From Ideonella_A intermedia_A (GTDB lineage Bacteria > Pseudomonadota > Gammaproteobacteria > Burkholderiales > Burkholderiaceae_C), in contig CALRPU020000023.1 in assembly GCA_943370175.1 (NCBI GenBank), positions 28,153 to 92,152 on the forward strand: a stretch of DNA of 64,000 nt. Direction: 5' to 3'. Positions 41,151 through 50,379 of the stretch are shown piece after piece. The position numbers and the translations under genes are program-made. The notes under the pieces were generated by a model that ran no database searches, was not told the DNA's origin, and saw only the letters and a program-made list of their open reading frames with translations. Positions within the stretch are counted from its first letter, which is position 1, and the number at the start of each line of letters is the position of its first letter.

Positions 41151-44100
41151 GGCGCAACCGCCTCGCCGCTGAACAACGCGTCCAGCCGCTCGATCAAGCC
41201 GCGGTCCGGGCGCAGCCAGTGCAGGCCATGGGTGGGCGCGGCATGCCCCCGCAGGAACAGCAGCACGGCGCCACCGACGTGGCGGTCGTAGTCGTAGTCG
41301 GCCAGGCGCGATGCGAGCAGGCGGTGCAAGGCCAAGGTGTACAGCACCACCTGCAGGTCGTAGCGGTGGTGCAGCACTGCCTGCGCCATGGCCTGGACGG
41401 TGTAGTCGGCGTCCGCCGGGCCCAGCCAGTTGCTCTTGTGGTCGGCCACAAAAAACCGCCCGCCGTGCTCGAACACCAGATCGACATAGCCTTTCAGCAT
41501 GCCGTTGAGCTGCAACGGGGCCAGGGCCGGCCGCGGCGCACCGCCCACCGTTTGCCGCGTCACCAAGGCGTCCAGCCGCTGCACGTCGACCCCCTCGGCC
41601 GGAAACCAGAACTCCATCTCGACCTGCACCGGCCCGAGCTCGCGCGGGCGCGGCAGCGCGATGCGGGCTGCCCGCCCATCGTCGACCGCGGCCCCTGCCC
41701 CGACCGCGGCTGCACCGGGCGCCAAGGGCCGGTCGATCCAGTCCAACAGCCACTGCGTGAGCGGCGCCGACCACGCGCCCCAGCCGCGCTGCAGGCAGCG
41801 GCGTTCCACCTGCGCGCGCAGCGCCTCGGGGGCTCGCCAGACCTGCGCAAAGCCAGCGCGCGCCACCCACTCCAGCAGGCCGTGGAGAAAACTGCCAGGA
41901 CCGGCGCCGCGTGGAAAGTCGTGCAGGCTGGGGCCCACCGCGGCCGACGTGCGGTGGCCGCTCACCGTGGCGCGGCCCGCTGCACGGGTGGCGCGGTCGC
42001 CCAGGGCGCGCGGGTCGACCATGGCGCCGTCGCCCGCGTCGCTGGCCCATCCGGACGGCGGCGGGCCGCTGCGGCTGTCGAAGTAAATGTCTTCCTCGGC
42101 CGAGGCGGGGCTGGGCGGCACCGCGGGCTCGGCCGCCAGCGCCGGGGTCGCGCCAGCCTCGGACGGCGCCTCGGCCCGGCGCAAGGCCGAAAAGCTGGCC
42201 ACCCACCATGGGGCACGGGGGTCGGGCAGAGGCAGCTCCGGGCCCAAGCCGCTGCCGGCGTCGCTGGCGACAAAGCGCAGCGCCCCAGCGTCGGGCAGGT
42301 CCGTCACCGCGATGTCGGCGCCGTTGGCGGCCAACCCTTGCAACGACGCGCGCAAGGACACGGGGCCCGGCCCCGCCCCGGTCGGCTGCGATGCCACCTC
42401 CCCAGCCAGCAGGCAGCCCAAGGCGCTGCGCGGCCAGTCGACCAGCGCCGCGGCGCCCAGCCAGGTGGCGTGGCGCGCCCGGGTCAGCGCCACGTACAGC
42501 TTGCGCAGGTCCTCGCCCAGGCGCTCGTCGTCGACGCGGGCCAGGTCGACGTCGGCGGCGTTGAGCGCCACGGCGCGCTCGCCACCGTCGGTGTGCCAGC
42601 TCAACGGCAGGTCGCTGGCCTTGGCCGCTCGGAAGGCACTCGCGAACGGCAGGAACACCAGCGGGTACTCCAGCCCTTTCGACTTGTGCACCGTCACCAC
42701 CTTGACGAGGTCGGCGTCGCTCTCCAGGCGCAGCTGGCGCGCGTCGCTGGCGGCCTCGGCGTCGGCGCGTTGCTCGGCCAGGTGGCGGATCAGCGCGTGC
42801 TCGCCGTCCAGCAAGGTGCTGGCCTGCTGCAGCAGCTCGGCCAGGTGCAACAGGTCGGTCAGCGCGCGCTCGTCGCCGAGCCCCAGCAGCCGGCGTGGCA
42901 CGGCGAAGGCGTGCATCAGCCGGCGCAACATGGGCAACACACCCTGGCGGCGCCACAGCTGCCGGAAAGCCTGGAACTGCTGCACGCGCGATTCCCAGTG
43001 CGCTTCATCGTGGTTCAGCCGGTCGAGGTCGGCGTGGCCCAAGCCCAGCGTGGCGCTGGCCAGCGCCGCCCGCAGCAGGCGGTCGTTGTCGGGCTCGGCA
43101 CAGGCGGCCAACCAGCGCTGCAGGTCGGCGGCGACGGCGCTTTGGTAGACGGAGTCCTTGTCCGACAGGTAAACGCTGCGCACGCCGCGCGCGGCCAGCG
43201 CCTGGCGCACGGCACGCGCCTCGCGGCCGACGTTGACGAGCACGGCAACGTCGCCGGGCTGCAAGGCGCGGGCCGGCGCCGCTTCGGTCGTTGACACGAA
43301 CGTGGCGCGCCCCTGTTGCCCCAGCGTCAGCAGCCGCGTGATCTCGCCGGCGCAAGCCTGCGCCATGCGCTCCACATGCACGCCGGCCGCGACGGGCGCG
43401 CCGTCGTCCAGCACCCAGCAGTTCAAGGCGGTGACCGGCAGGCCGTCCACCTGCAGCCGCTCGCGGCGGCCCCGCGCGCCCACGGGCACAAAGGGCAAGG
43501 GGTTGTCGCCCGCGCGTCGGAACAAGAAGGCCCCGCGGCCGTCGCAGCGCTGCTCGGCGCGCAGGAAGACCTGGTTGACCGCCCGCACCATGGCCTCGGT
43601 CGACCGGAAGTTCACCCCCAACGTGGCGTGGCGCCCCGCCGTCGCGCGGCGCGCGGCGAGGTAGGTGTGGATGTCCGCGCCGCGAAAGCCGTAGATCGCC
43701 TGCTTGGGGTCGCCGATCAGCACCACGGCCGTGTCCGGCGCGGGGTCGCCGATGCGGTAGATGGCATCGAAGATGCGGTACTGCACGGGGTCGGTGTCCT
43801 GAAACTCGTCGATCAAGGCCACGGGAAACTGCTGGCGGATCAAGGCCGCCAGCCGCGCGCCGTTCGGGCCTTGCAAGGCGCTGTCCAGGCGCGTCAGCAG
43901 GTCGTCGAAACCCATCTGTGCGCGGCGCTGCTGCTCGAGGTCGAGCCGTTGGGCGACCCAATGCGTGGCATGGCACAACGCGGCGTCTCGGCCGTCCGGC
44001 AGCGCGTCCAGCCGCTGGCGCAAGGCGTCGACGGCGGCCAAGGCGGGATGGCCCGCGACGTCGGTCGCTGCGGCGGCATCGCCCTGCCAGTTGGCCAACA

Positions 44101-45067
44101 CACCGGCCGGGCTGAGGCGATCCCAGGCCACGTCGGTCAGCACCGGCCGGGGGGCATCGCCCTCGGCCCAGGCGCGCAGGCGGGCCAGCCAGTCCTTGCG
44201 GCGGGGCAGCTTCAGCTGCTTGGCCGCGACCGCGCCGTCCAGCAGATCGGCCAAGGCCGCCAGCCCGCCCGCGCGGCCGAGCCACTCGGCCTTCAGCGCC
44301 CGAATCAGACGCGCCGACTCCTCGCGCGCGGCGCACAGGGCCAACGCTGGCGCGGCACCGGGCGGCAGCCGGTCGCGCAGGCGCAGGAGGTCCTTCAGCG
44401 GCGCACCAAGCGCGTCGGGGTCGGCGAACCAGGCGTTCCATTGCCGTGCGCCCGCGTCGTCCAGCGCATGGCAGTGGCAGCGCCAGTAGTCGCGCAGCAC
44501 CTCGACCCACAACGCGCGCTGGTCGGTCTCCAGGGTCTGGGTGAACAGGCTGCCGCTGTCGAAGGCGTGCTCGCGCAGCATGCGGTGGCACCAGCCGTGG
44601 ATGGTGGAGACCGCGGCTTCGTCCATGTTGTCCGCCGCCAGGCGAAGCTGGCGCGCACAGGCCGGCCAATCGGCCGGGTCGACGGTGGCGCGCAGGCGGT
44701 CGACGATGTCGGCCTGGGGGTCGTCGGCCACGGGCAACGCGGCGCGGGCCCCGACGCCCGGCGCATCGCCGGACCGGGCGGGCGAGCCCAAGGTGGACGG
44801 GTCCGCCATGAAGGCCTGCGCCGCGTCGTTGAGGCGCGCACGGATGCGGTCGCGCAGCTCCTTGGTGGCGGCGTCGGTGAAGGTGACCACCAGCACCTCG
44901 GGCGGCGACAGCGGCCGCGCAAACCCGTGCGCACCGCCGTGCCCCAGCACCAAGCGCAGGTACAGCGCCGCGATGGTGTAAGTCTTGCCCGTGCCGGCGC
45001 TGGCTTCGACCAGGCTGCTGCCGCGCAGCGCGAAGCGCAGCGGGTCCAGAAACGCGGGGCCGCTCAT
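41147..45067 (-). CDS. recB: RecBCD exodeoxyribonuclease V beta subunit
   Basis: A 1306-residue UvrD-type helicase plus nuclease. Walker A is EASAGTGKTYTI (about residues 21-32), motif II IDEFQDTDPVQYRIFDAIY, then LIGDPKQAIYGFRGADIHTY, VTVHKSKGLEYPLVFLPFA and LYVALTRARHATWLG. The C-terminal RecB nuclease has MLKGYVDLVFEHGGRFFVADHKSNWLG, with the Asp and D-x-K catalytic residues. Together with RecC and RecD it processes double-strand ends for recombination. It overlaps recC and recD by 4 bases each, giving tight coupling. Confidence 0.95.
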   Translation of the reverse strand: MSGPAFLDPLRFALRGSSLVEASAGTGKTYTIAALYLRLVLGHGGAHGFARPLSPPEVLVVTFTDAATKELRDRIRARLNDAAQAFMADPSTLGSPARSGDAPGVGARAALPVADDPQADIVDRLRATVDPADWPACARQLRLAADNMDEAAVSTIHGWCHRMLREHAFDSGSLFTQTLETDQRALWVEVLRDYWRCHCHALDDAGARQWNAWFADPDALGAPLKDLLRLRDRLPPGAAPALALCAAREESARLIRALKAEWLGRAGGLAALADLLDGAVAAKQLKLPRRKDWLARLRAWAEGDAPRPVLTDVAWDRLSPAGVLANWQGDAAAATDVAGHPALAAVDALRQRLDALPDGRDAALCHATHWVAQRLDLEQQRRAQMGFDDLLTRLDSALQGPNGARLAALIRQQFPVALIDEFQDTDPVQYRIFDAIYRIGDPAPDTAVVLIGDPKQAIYGFRGADIHTYLAARRATAGRHATLGVNFRSTEAMVRAVNQVFLRAEQRCDGRGAFLFRRAGDNPLPFVPVGARGRRERLQVDGLPVTALNCWVLDDGAPVAAGVHVERMAQACAGEITRLLTLGQQGRATFVSTTEAAPARALQPGDVAVLVNVGREARAVRQALAARGVRSVYLSDKDSVYQSAVAADLQRWLAACAEPDNDRLLRAALASATLGLGHADLDRLNHDEAHWESRVQQFQAFRQLWRRQGVLPMLRRLMHAFAVPRRLLGLGDERALTDLLHLAELLQQASTLLDGEHALIRHLAEQRADAEAASDARQLRLESDADLVKVVTVHKSKGLEYPLVFLPFASAFRAAKASDLPLSWHTDGGERAVALNAADVDLARVDDERLGEDLRKLYVALTRARHATWLGAAALVDWPRSALGCLLAGEVASQPTGAGPGPVSLRASLQGLAANGADIAVTDLPDAGALRFVASDAGSGLGPELPLPDPRAPWWVASFSALRRAEAPSEAGATPALAAEPAVPPSPASAEEDIYFDSRSGPPPSGWASDAGDGAMVDPRALGDRATRAAGRATVSGHRTSAAVGPSLHDFPRGAGPGSFLHGLLEWVARAGFAQVWRAPEALRAQVERRCLQRGWGAWSAPLTQWLLDWIDRPLAPGAAAVGAGAAVDDGRAARIALPRPRELGPVQVEMEFWFPAEGVDVQRLDALVTRQTVGGAPRPALAPLQLNGMLKGYVDLVFEHGGRFFVADHKSNWLGPADADYTVQAMAQAVLHHRYDLQVVLYTLALHRLLASRLADYDYDRHVGGAVLLFLRGHAAPTHGLHWLRPDRGLIERLDALFSGEAVAP

Positions 45068-48000
45068 TCGGACACCGCCGTGTCGGCCTCGGCCGACGCG
45101 GTGCGCTGTTCCCCCAGCACCTCGTCGAGCGGGCCCAGCAGGACCTGGGCCCAATGCGCCATCTCGCCGTCCGACCACAAGGCCTCGAAGCTGGGGTATG
45201 CCCGCGCCAGCGCCGGCTGGCGGTCGCGCTCGCCCCAGCGGTTGCGGGCGGGCTCGTTGTGTTCGTAATGCACCCGCGCGGCCTCGACGGCGCGCGCGTG
45301 CGCGGACCCGTCGTCACCGCCGGCCTTGCGCATCACGCCGAGCCAGGCCAGGGCGCTGCCCACGGCCAGCGGCAGCGGCCGGGTCATGCCCTCGCGCCAC
45401 GCGCCGACGAGCACCGCCCAATGCCCCCGGGCGGCCTCGGGCGGCAGGGGGGCAAGCGTCACCGTGCCCGCCTTGCTGACCACCACCGTGGTCATCGGCT
45501 GGCCGCCAAGGTGGCCCGCCAGGTGGTGAACCCAGTGCGGCAGCAGCTTGTCGCGGCGGTAGGTCTTGCCCTCGACCAATCCGCCGCTGTCCAGCACCAG
45601 GCGACAGCGGGCCCCGTCGGGCTGGCCCCGCAGCCCGCCGAGCCAGTCTTCCAGCCGCCAGGGGCCAACGCCGTCGTCATGCGCTGACGGATCGGTGTCC
45701 GACCAGGCCAGCTCGAGGGGCTCGTCGGGCCGCTCGATCGGCCAGTCGTCGAGTGCGGCCTGGTGGCGCTGAAACAGGTCGTCCATGGGTTGTGCGAGGT
45801 GGCCTTGCCACAGCCGGCCAAAGGCGCCCATCGGCAGGTCTCCGCGACGGGCGAGGCGGTCCAGGTGATGGGTCAGAGCGGCGTCGCGGGGGTGCCCGGC
45901 GCGCAAGGCCGCGAGCTGGGCCTGGATCAGCTCGTCCTGCATCGTCCATTGCTGCAGCGCGTCGAGGCCGAAGGGCTCGTGGTCGTCGTGGGCGGTGCCC
46001 GCGTCACCGAAGTCCACGCCCAGGCGCTGGCGGTAGAACTCGCGCACCGGGTTCCTCAGAAAGTCGCTCAGCGTGCGCAGGGTCAACGGCGCACCGGGGG
46101 GCATCGGCGCCAAGGCAGGCGCTCGGCTCGCCTCGACCACCGCCCGCGCCGCCAGGCCATCGCGCCATTCCCGGGCGTGGCTGAACAGGCCGTCCGTGGC
46201 CTGGGCCGAGAAGTAGGCCGGGTGGAACGGCTGCAAACGGTGCTCGACCGTCAGCGCGCTCAGCAGCGCGTCGCCGGTGTCGGCGGCCACGGGGGCGTCA
46301 TCGCTGTCGTCTTCGCTGTCGTCATCGCGTGGGCCACCGCGCTCACGGGCCAGCGTCCAGCCGGCGGCCACGTGGTCCCGCAACTGGGCCACCAGCACCG
46401 ACGCGGGGCGGGGCTCGTTGTCGCGGATGCTGCGCCCCACCCAGCTGACCAGCAGCCGGTCGCGGGCCGACAGCACGGCCTCGAGGAACAGGTAGCGGTC
46501 GTCCTCACGCCGTGAGCGGTCGCCCGGCCGGTAGTCCTGCGCCATCAGGTCGAAATCGATGGGCACGCGGCTGCGCGGGTAGTCGCCGTCGCTCATGCCC
46601 AGCAAGGCCACCACGCGAAAGGGAATGGCGCGCATCGGCATCAACGTGGCAAAGGTCACCGCGCCGACGAAGAACGGCTGGCTGAGGCCGGCCGCGTCGA
46701 GCTGGGCCAGCCAATGCTCACGCACCACCGACAAGGGCAGCGGCTCGAGCAGCTGCGCGGCCGCGCAGGCGTCTTGCCAGGCTTGCAGGCTGGCGTCGAG
46801 GCGCAGCAGGGTGTAGCCGTCCGGGCCGTCGTCGCCTCCGTCGCTGCCGCCGTCAGCGTCGAAAAAATCGGCAAGCAGCGCGCGCAGGCGCTCGCCCCAG
46901 ACCGCAGCCGGCACCGACTCGCGCAGCGCGTGCCAGTGGGCGTCCAGCCGGTCGAGCAGGCCAGACAAGGGGCCAAGCAAGGCGGCGTCCAGACCGCCCA
47001 CCTCGTCCATCGGCTCCACCCCTTGCCAAGCATCGCCCTGCCCCACCGCGTAGCCCAGCATCATGCGGCGCAGGCCGAAGGTCCAGGTGTTTTGCGTCAG
47101 GTGGTCGGGCAGTTGCAGCTCGCGGCGCTGCGCAGCGTGCAAGCCCCAACGGATGCTGGCGGCGTCCATCCACCGGCGCAGCAAGGGCAGGTCGTCGTCC
47201 TCGATGTGAAAGCGCCGGCGCAGCGCCGGCACGTCCAGCAGGTCCAGCACCTCACTGACGGTCACGCGCGACTCGGGCAGCCGCAGCAGTTGCTCCACGG
47301 CCGCCAGCAGCGGGTCTTGCTGGCGCGGGCCCCGGTCGGCCAGCGAGTATGGAATGTGGCGCGGGTCGCCGCGGTCGAGCAGGCCGAACACCGCCTGCAC
47401 GTGCGGTGCGTAGACCGCGATGTCGGGCACCATCACGATGATGTCACGCGGGCGCAGCGTCGGGTCCTCGGCCAGGGCGGCCAGCAGCTGGTCGTGCAGC
47501 ACCTCGACTTCGCGCTGCGGGCTGTGGGCCACGTGAAAACGCAGCGAGCGGTCGGTGTGCGGGTCCACCGCGGGCCAGCGTGGGCGCGACTCCGCCAAAG
47601 GCCGCAGGTCGCGCAGGTCGTCCTGCAGTTGCTGCAGCAGCGTGGCGCCGGCGTTCTCGGTGAAGCAGTCGATGCGCTGATCGACCGCGCGGAAGGCCGG
47701 CTCGTAGCGTTCGCGCTCGTCGTGCTCGTCGAGCAGTCGGATGAAGTCGCGGCCCTGCTTGCCCCACGCCGCCAGCAAGGGGTGGCCGTGCAGGTGCAGG
47801 CGGTCGGCGTCGATCGGGCCCTCGCTGCCCGGCCGACGGCGCTGGCGCAGGCGATCGGCGCGCAGCAGGTCCTGGTCGGCCACGATGTGCGACCAGTCGT
47901 GCTCGCTCGGGTTGTGCACGCACATCAGCACTTGCGTCCAGCGGCCCAGCGACGCCAGGACCTCCAGCGATTGCCGCGGCAGCGACGAGATGCCGAACAC

Positions 48001-48702
48001 CATCACGCGGCGCGGCAGGCCCGGTGGCCGAGGCCCTTCGGCGGCTTGGCAGGCGGCGAGAAAGCGCCGGTGAACCTCGGCCCGGCCGCCCGCCCAGGCG
48101 GCCGGGCCCACATCGTCCAGCAAGGCGCGCCACAGCCGCGGCTGCCAGCGCAGGGCATCCGGCAGGGGCTGCAGGCCCCCGCGGCTGGTGGACACCATGT
48201 CGCGCCCGGCGGCCCAGTCGGCCAGCCAGTCGGCCCGGTAGACCTGGTACTGATCGAACAGGTCGGCCAGACGCTCGGCCAGTTGATGGCGTTTGCGCCG
48301 ATCCTCGTCGCCGTCCAGAAAGCGGGCCAGCGGCACGAACACCGGCTCGGCCAGCACGTCCGGCAGCAGGCGCATCAGCCGCCACACCAACAGCGGCTTG
48401 TCGAATGGGGACTCGGGCGGCACCGTGTCATCGCCAAGCACGCTGCGGTAGGCCTGCCAGATGAAACGCGACGGCAGCTGCGTCTGCAGCGCCGCGGCAA
48501 TGCCCTGCCCGCCGTCCCGCGGCGACTGCGCCAGCGCCAGCTTGATCCACTGCGCCACGCCGTTGCTTTGCACCAGCACCAGCTCATCCTCCAGCGGGGC
48601 GAGCGGGTGGGCCGCCATCCAGGCGAGCATCAGGTCGCGCAGGGACTCCGGGTGGTTGCCGTGCACCACCATGAACCCGGGCGTCAGGTCGTCGGAGGTC
48701 AC
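45064..48702 (-). CDS. recC: RecBCD exodeoxyribonuclease V gamma subunit
   Basis: About 1212 residues, the Chi-scanning, helicase-inactive subunit. Family signatures include FMVVHGNHPESLRDLMLAWMA near the N-terminus, VLVQSNGVAQWIKLALAQ, PSRFIWQAYRSVLG, VMVFGISSLPRQSLEVLASLGRW, LDLLDVPALRRRFHIEDDDLPLLRRWMDAASIRWGLH and FRVVALLGMSDGDYPRSR. GTG 48702 is my choice. TTG 48741 would add a Val-Ser-Pro repeat from a short DNA repeat, and ATG 48672 is 10 codons inside. None has a good Shine-Dalgarno. It is first in the recC-recB-recD operon. Confidence 0.93.
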   Translation of the reverse strand: MTSDDLTPGFMVVHGNHPESLRDLMLAWMAAHPLAPLEDELVLVQSNGVAQWIKLALAQSPRDGGQGIAAALQTQLPSRFIWQAYRSVLGDDTVPPESPFDKPLLVWRLMRLLPDVLAEPVFVPLARFLDGDEDRRKRHQLAERLADLFDQYQVYRADWLADWAAGRDMVSTSRGGLQPLPDALRWQPRLWRALLDDVGPAAWAGGRAEVHRRFLAACQAAEGPRPPGLPRRVMVFGISSLPRQSLEVLASLGRWTQVLMCVHNPSEHDWSHIVADQDLLRADRLRQRRRPGSEGPIDADRLHLHGHPLLAAWGKQGRDFIRLLDEHDERERYEPAFRAVDQRIDCFTENAGATLLQQLQDDLRDLRPLAESRPRWPAVDPHTDRSLRFHVAHSPQREVEVLHDQLLAALAEDPTLRPRDIIVMVPDIAVYAPHVQAVFGLLDRGDPRHIPYSLADRGPRQQDPLLAAVEQLLRLPESRVTVSEVLDLLDVPALRRRFHIEDDDLPLLRRWMDAASIRWGLHAAQRRELQLPDHLTQNTWTFGLRRMMLGYAVGQGDAWQGVEPMDEVGGLDAALLGPLSGLLDRLDAHWHALRESVPAAVWGERLRALLADFFDADGGSDGGDDGPDGYTLLRLDASLQAWQDACAAAQLLEPLPLSVVREHWLAQLDAAGLSQPFFVGAVTFATLMPMRAIPFRVVALLGMSDGDYPRSRVPIDFDLMAQDYRPGDRSRREDDRYLFLEAVLSARDRLLVSWVGRSIRDNEPRPASVLVAQLRDHVAAGWTLARERGGPRDDDSEDDSDDAPVAADTGDALLSALTVEHRLQPFHPAYFSAQATDGLFSHAREWRDGLAARAVVEASRAPALAPMPPGAPLTLRTLSDFLRNPVREFYRQRLGVDFGDAGTAHDDHEPFGLDALQQWTMQDELIQAQLAALRAGHPRDAALTHHLDRLARRGDLPMGAFGRLWQGHLAQPMDDLFQRHQAALDDWPIERPDEPLELAWSDTDPSAHDDGVGPWRLEDWLGGLRGQPDGARCRLVLDSGGLVEGKTYRRDKLLPHWVHHLAGHLGGQPMTTVVVSKAGTVTLAPLPPEAARGHWAVLVGAWREGMTRPLPLAVGSALAWLGVMRKAGGDDGSAHARAVEAARVHYEHNEPARNRWGERDRQPALARAYPSFEALWSDGEMAHWAQVLLGPLDEVLGEQRTASAEADTAVSE

Positions 48703-48934
48703 GGGTGGCAAGACAGGCGAGACAGGCGAAACAAGTGGCAAACACGTGGCATGCCGCGATCTTGCCTGATGCCTGGCTCGTGGGGTGAGCCAGCCCCGCG
48801 TTGGCTCAGCCGCGGCTGAGGCGGCGGGGCCGTGCCGCAGCGGGTGCCCGCACGGGTGGTGCGCGCACCGCCGTGGATCGGATCACTGCCGCGATTGTTT
48901 CGTTGGCGGGCTTGTCAGGCTCGTTGGGCCGCGC

Positions 48935-48974
48935 AAAAAGACTAAAGGGTCAACCGGCTTGCGCTGGTTGACCC
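48935..48974 (-). terminator. Rho-independent terminator of tRNA-Arg
   Basis: A perfect 9-bp stem (GGGTCAACC 48947-48955, GGTTGACCC 48966-48974) with a 10-base loop is followed on the minus strand by a T-rich tail (TTTAGTCTTTTT, 48946-48935). It begins 11 bases after the tRNA 3' end. This is the clearest intrinsic terminator in the window. Confidence 0.92.
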
Positions 48975-48984
48975 TCGTCCTTAC

Positions 48985-49061
48985 TGGTGCGGCTGGCAGG
49001 ATTCGAACCCACGACCCCTTGGTTCGTAGCCAAGTACTCTATCCAACTGAGCTACAGCCGC
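48985..49061 (-). tRNA. tRNA-Arg (anticodon ACG)
   Basis: A 77-base cloverleaf on the minus strand. Acceptor stem GCGGCTG pairs with CAGCCGC before a discriminator A and an encoded CCA (48987-48985). The anticodon arm is CTTGG-CTACGAA-CCAAG, giving anticodon ACG for CGU/CGC/CGA arginine codons (after A34 deamination by TadA). The T arm contains GGTTCGAATCC. A promoter and an intrinsic terminator flank it, so it is an independent unit downstream of hemY. Confidence 0.97.
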
Positions 49062-49071
49062 TAAGCCTCGC

Positions 49072-49101
49072 ATTCTAGCACCACTTTTTGGGTGCTGGCA
49101 A
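49072..49101 (-). promoter_or_regulatory. Promoter of tRNA-Arg
   Basis: On the minus strand TTGCCA (49101-49096) and TAGAAT (49077-49072) are separated by 18 bases, ending 10 bases before the tRNA. The spacer also forms a small inverted repeat (AGCACC/GGTGCT) that may serve the end of the hemY transcript. Confidence 0.85.
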
Positions 49102-49123
49102 AAGATTGCCAACTTTCTGTCTT

Positions 49124-50371
49124 TCAATCGATCTTGGCAGCGGCTTCCAGGCTGGCCGCCGCCCGCTGGGCGTCGCCTTCGCGCTGCGCCAGCTCGGCCA
49201 ACTGAACAAAGGCCTGGCGCCGCGCGGCGGCCGACAGCTCGTCATCGCCGGCCGCCTGTTCCAGCAGGCGACGCGCCTTGCCCCACAGCTGGCGCTCGGC
49301 CAACACGGCGCCCACGGCGTGGGCCACGGCGGCTTCGCGCGGGAACTGTTGCGCGGCGGCCTCCAGGCGCGGCAGCCACTCCGAGCCAATGTTGGCGCGG
49401 GCGGCCACCAGGGCCCCGGCCAGCGCCGCGCGGTCGTCGGGACCCAGCTCGGCCAATCGCTCCCAGAACGGGCGCAGCCAGCCGCGCGCTTCGTCGATGG
49501 CGTCCATGGCCACGGCGCGCTGGGCCGCGTGGGCCGCGATGAACGCGTCGCGGCGGTCCGCCGGGTCCAACTGCAGCCACAGGCGGCGGAGCTGATCCAT
49601 GTCGCGGGCGGCGTCCAAGGACTCGAACGCCAGTGAGCGCAGCAAGCCCTGCGCCGCCACCTTTGAAAAGCCTTGGTGCTTGGCCAGCAAGCGCGCGGTC
49701 TTCAGGGCCTCCTGAGGCTGGAGGCCCAAACGGGTGGCCTGCAGCTTCAGCCGAAGCGCGTGGGTGCGGCGGGCGACACCCGGCGGCAACTCTGCCAGCA
49801 GCCGCAGCGCGCGGGGCGCGTCGCGGTCGTCCAGGGCCCATTCGGCGGCGAGCAGGCGGGCGCCTTCCTCGGCGGAGCGGGCGGCGGGGCTGCTGCGGGC
49901 CAGGTCCAGGGCCTTGCCCAATTGCTCGTCGCGCTGGGCGCGGTTTTGCAGGCGGTGGGCGCTGCCGGCGTACAAGAGGTGCGACAGCACGGTGAATTCG
50001 TTGTCCTGCGCCAGGTCCGGCGTGTCGGCCTGGATCGCGAGCGCGCGCTGCGCTGCTTTCTCGGCGCGGCTGTAGCGGCCACCAAAGTATTGGGCCAGGG
50101 CCTCGCGCAGCGCGGCCTGCGCACTGCGCTCCCGGCGCGATACCCGCCAGACGCGGGCCCGCTCGGGCAAGCCGAGCAGGCTGTTCATCGCTTGCATCAC
50201 CGTGACCAGCACGAAGCAGGTCCCAGCCAGCAACAGCAAGAACAGGTTCAAGGACATGTCCATGCGCCAGCTGCCCCAATAGAAGCTGACCAGGCCTTCG
50301 TTCGTGCCCAGCACCGTGGCGGCCACCACCGCGGCCACGAACAGCAGAATCAACCAGATGACGCTGCGCAT
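49124..50371 (-). CDS. hemY: HemY-like heme biosynthesis-associated TPR protein
   Basis: A 415-residue inner membrane protein. Two N-terminal TM helices (VIWLILLFVAAVVAATVLG and LFLLLLAGTCFVLVTVMQA) enclose the conserved SFYWGSWRMDMSLN. A helical repeat (TPR-like) domain follows, with LREALAQYFGGRYSRAEKAAQRAL and the C-terminal ALGAVLAERQLWGKARRLLEQAA-like repeats. This is the proteobacterial HemY family (unrelated to Bacillus HemY oxidase), encoded at the end of hemCDXY operons. Its exact role is unsettled; suggested roles involve coproporphyrin or heme steps. It lies 8 bases after hemX. Confidence 0.9.
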   Translation of the reverse strand: MRSVIWLILLFVAAVVAATVLGTNEGLVSFYWGSWRMDMSLNLFLLLLAGTCFVLVTVMQAMNSLLGLPERARVWRVSRRERSAQAALREALAQYFGGRYSRAEKAAQRALAIQADTPDLAQDNEFTVLSHLLYAGSAHRLQNRAQRDEQLGKALDLARSSPAARSAEEGARLLAAEWALDDRDAPRALRLLAELPPGVARRTHALRLKLQATRLGLQPQEALKTARLLAKHQGFSKVAAQGLLRSLAFESLDAARDMDQLRRLWLQLDPADRRDAFIAAHAAQRAVAMDAIDEARGWLRPFWERLAELGPDDRAALAGALVAARANIGSEWLPRLEAAAQQFPREAAVAHAVGAVLAERQLWGKARRLLEQAAGDDELSAAARRQAFVQLAELAQREGDAQRAAASLEAAAKID

Positions 50372-50379
50372 GGCGTCGG

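Noticed and set aside
41151..42956. Extension of the recD frame far upstream
   Set aside because: It overlaps recB, which is conserved throughout. The recD ATG at 41150 gives a full-length RecD with the usual 4-base overlap.
48985..49061. tRNA-Arg as an integration site for a mobile element
   Set aside because: The tRNA is intact with its own terminator, and no integrase, direct repeat of its 3' end or phage gene is seen on either side.
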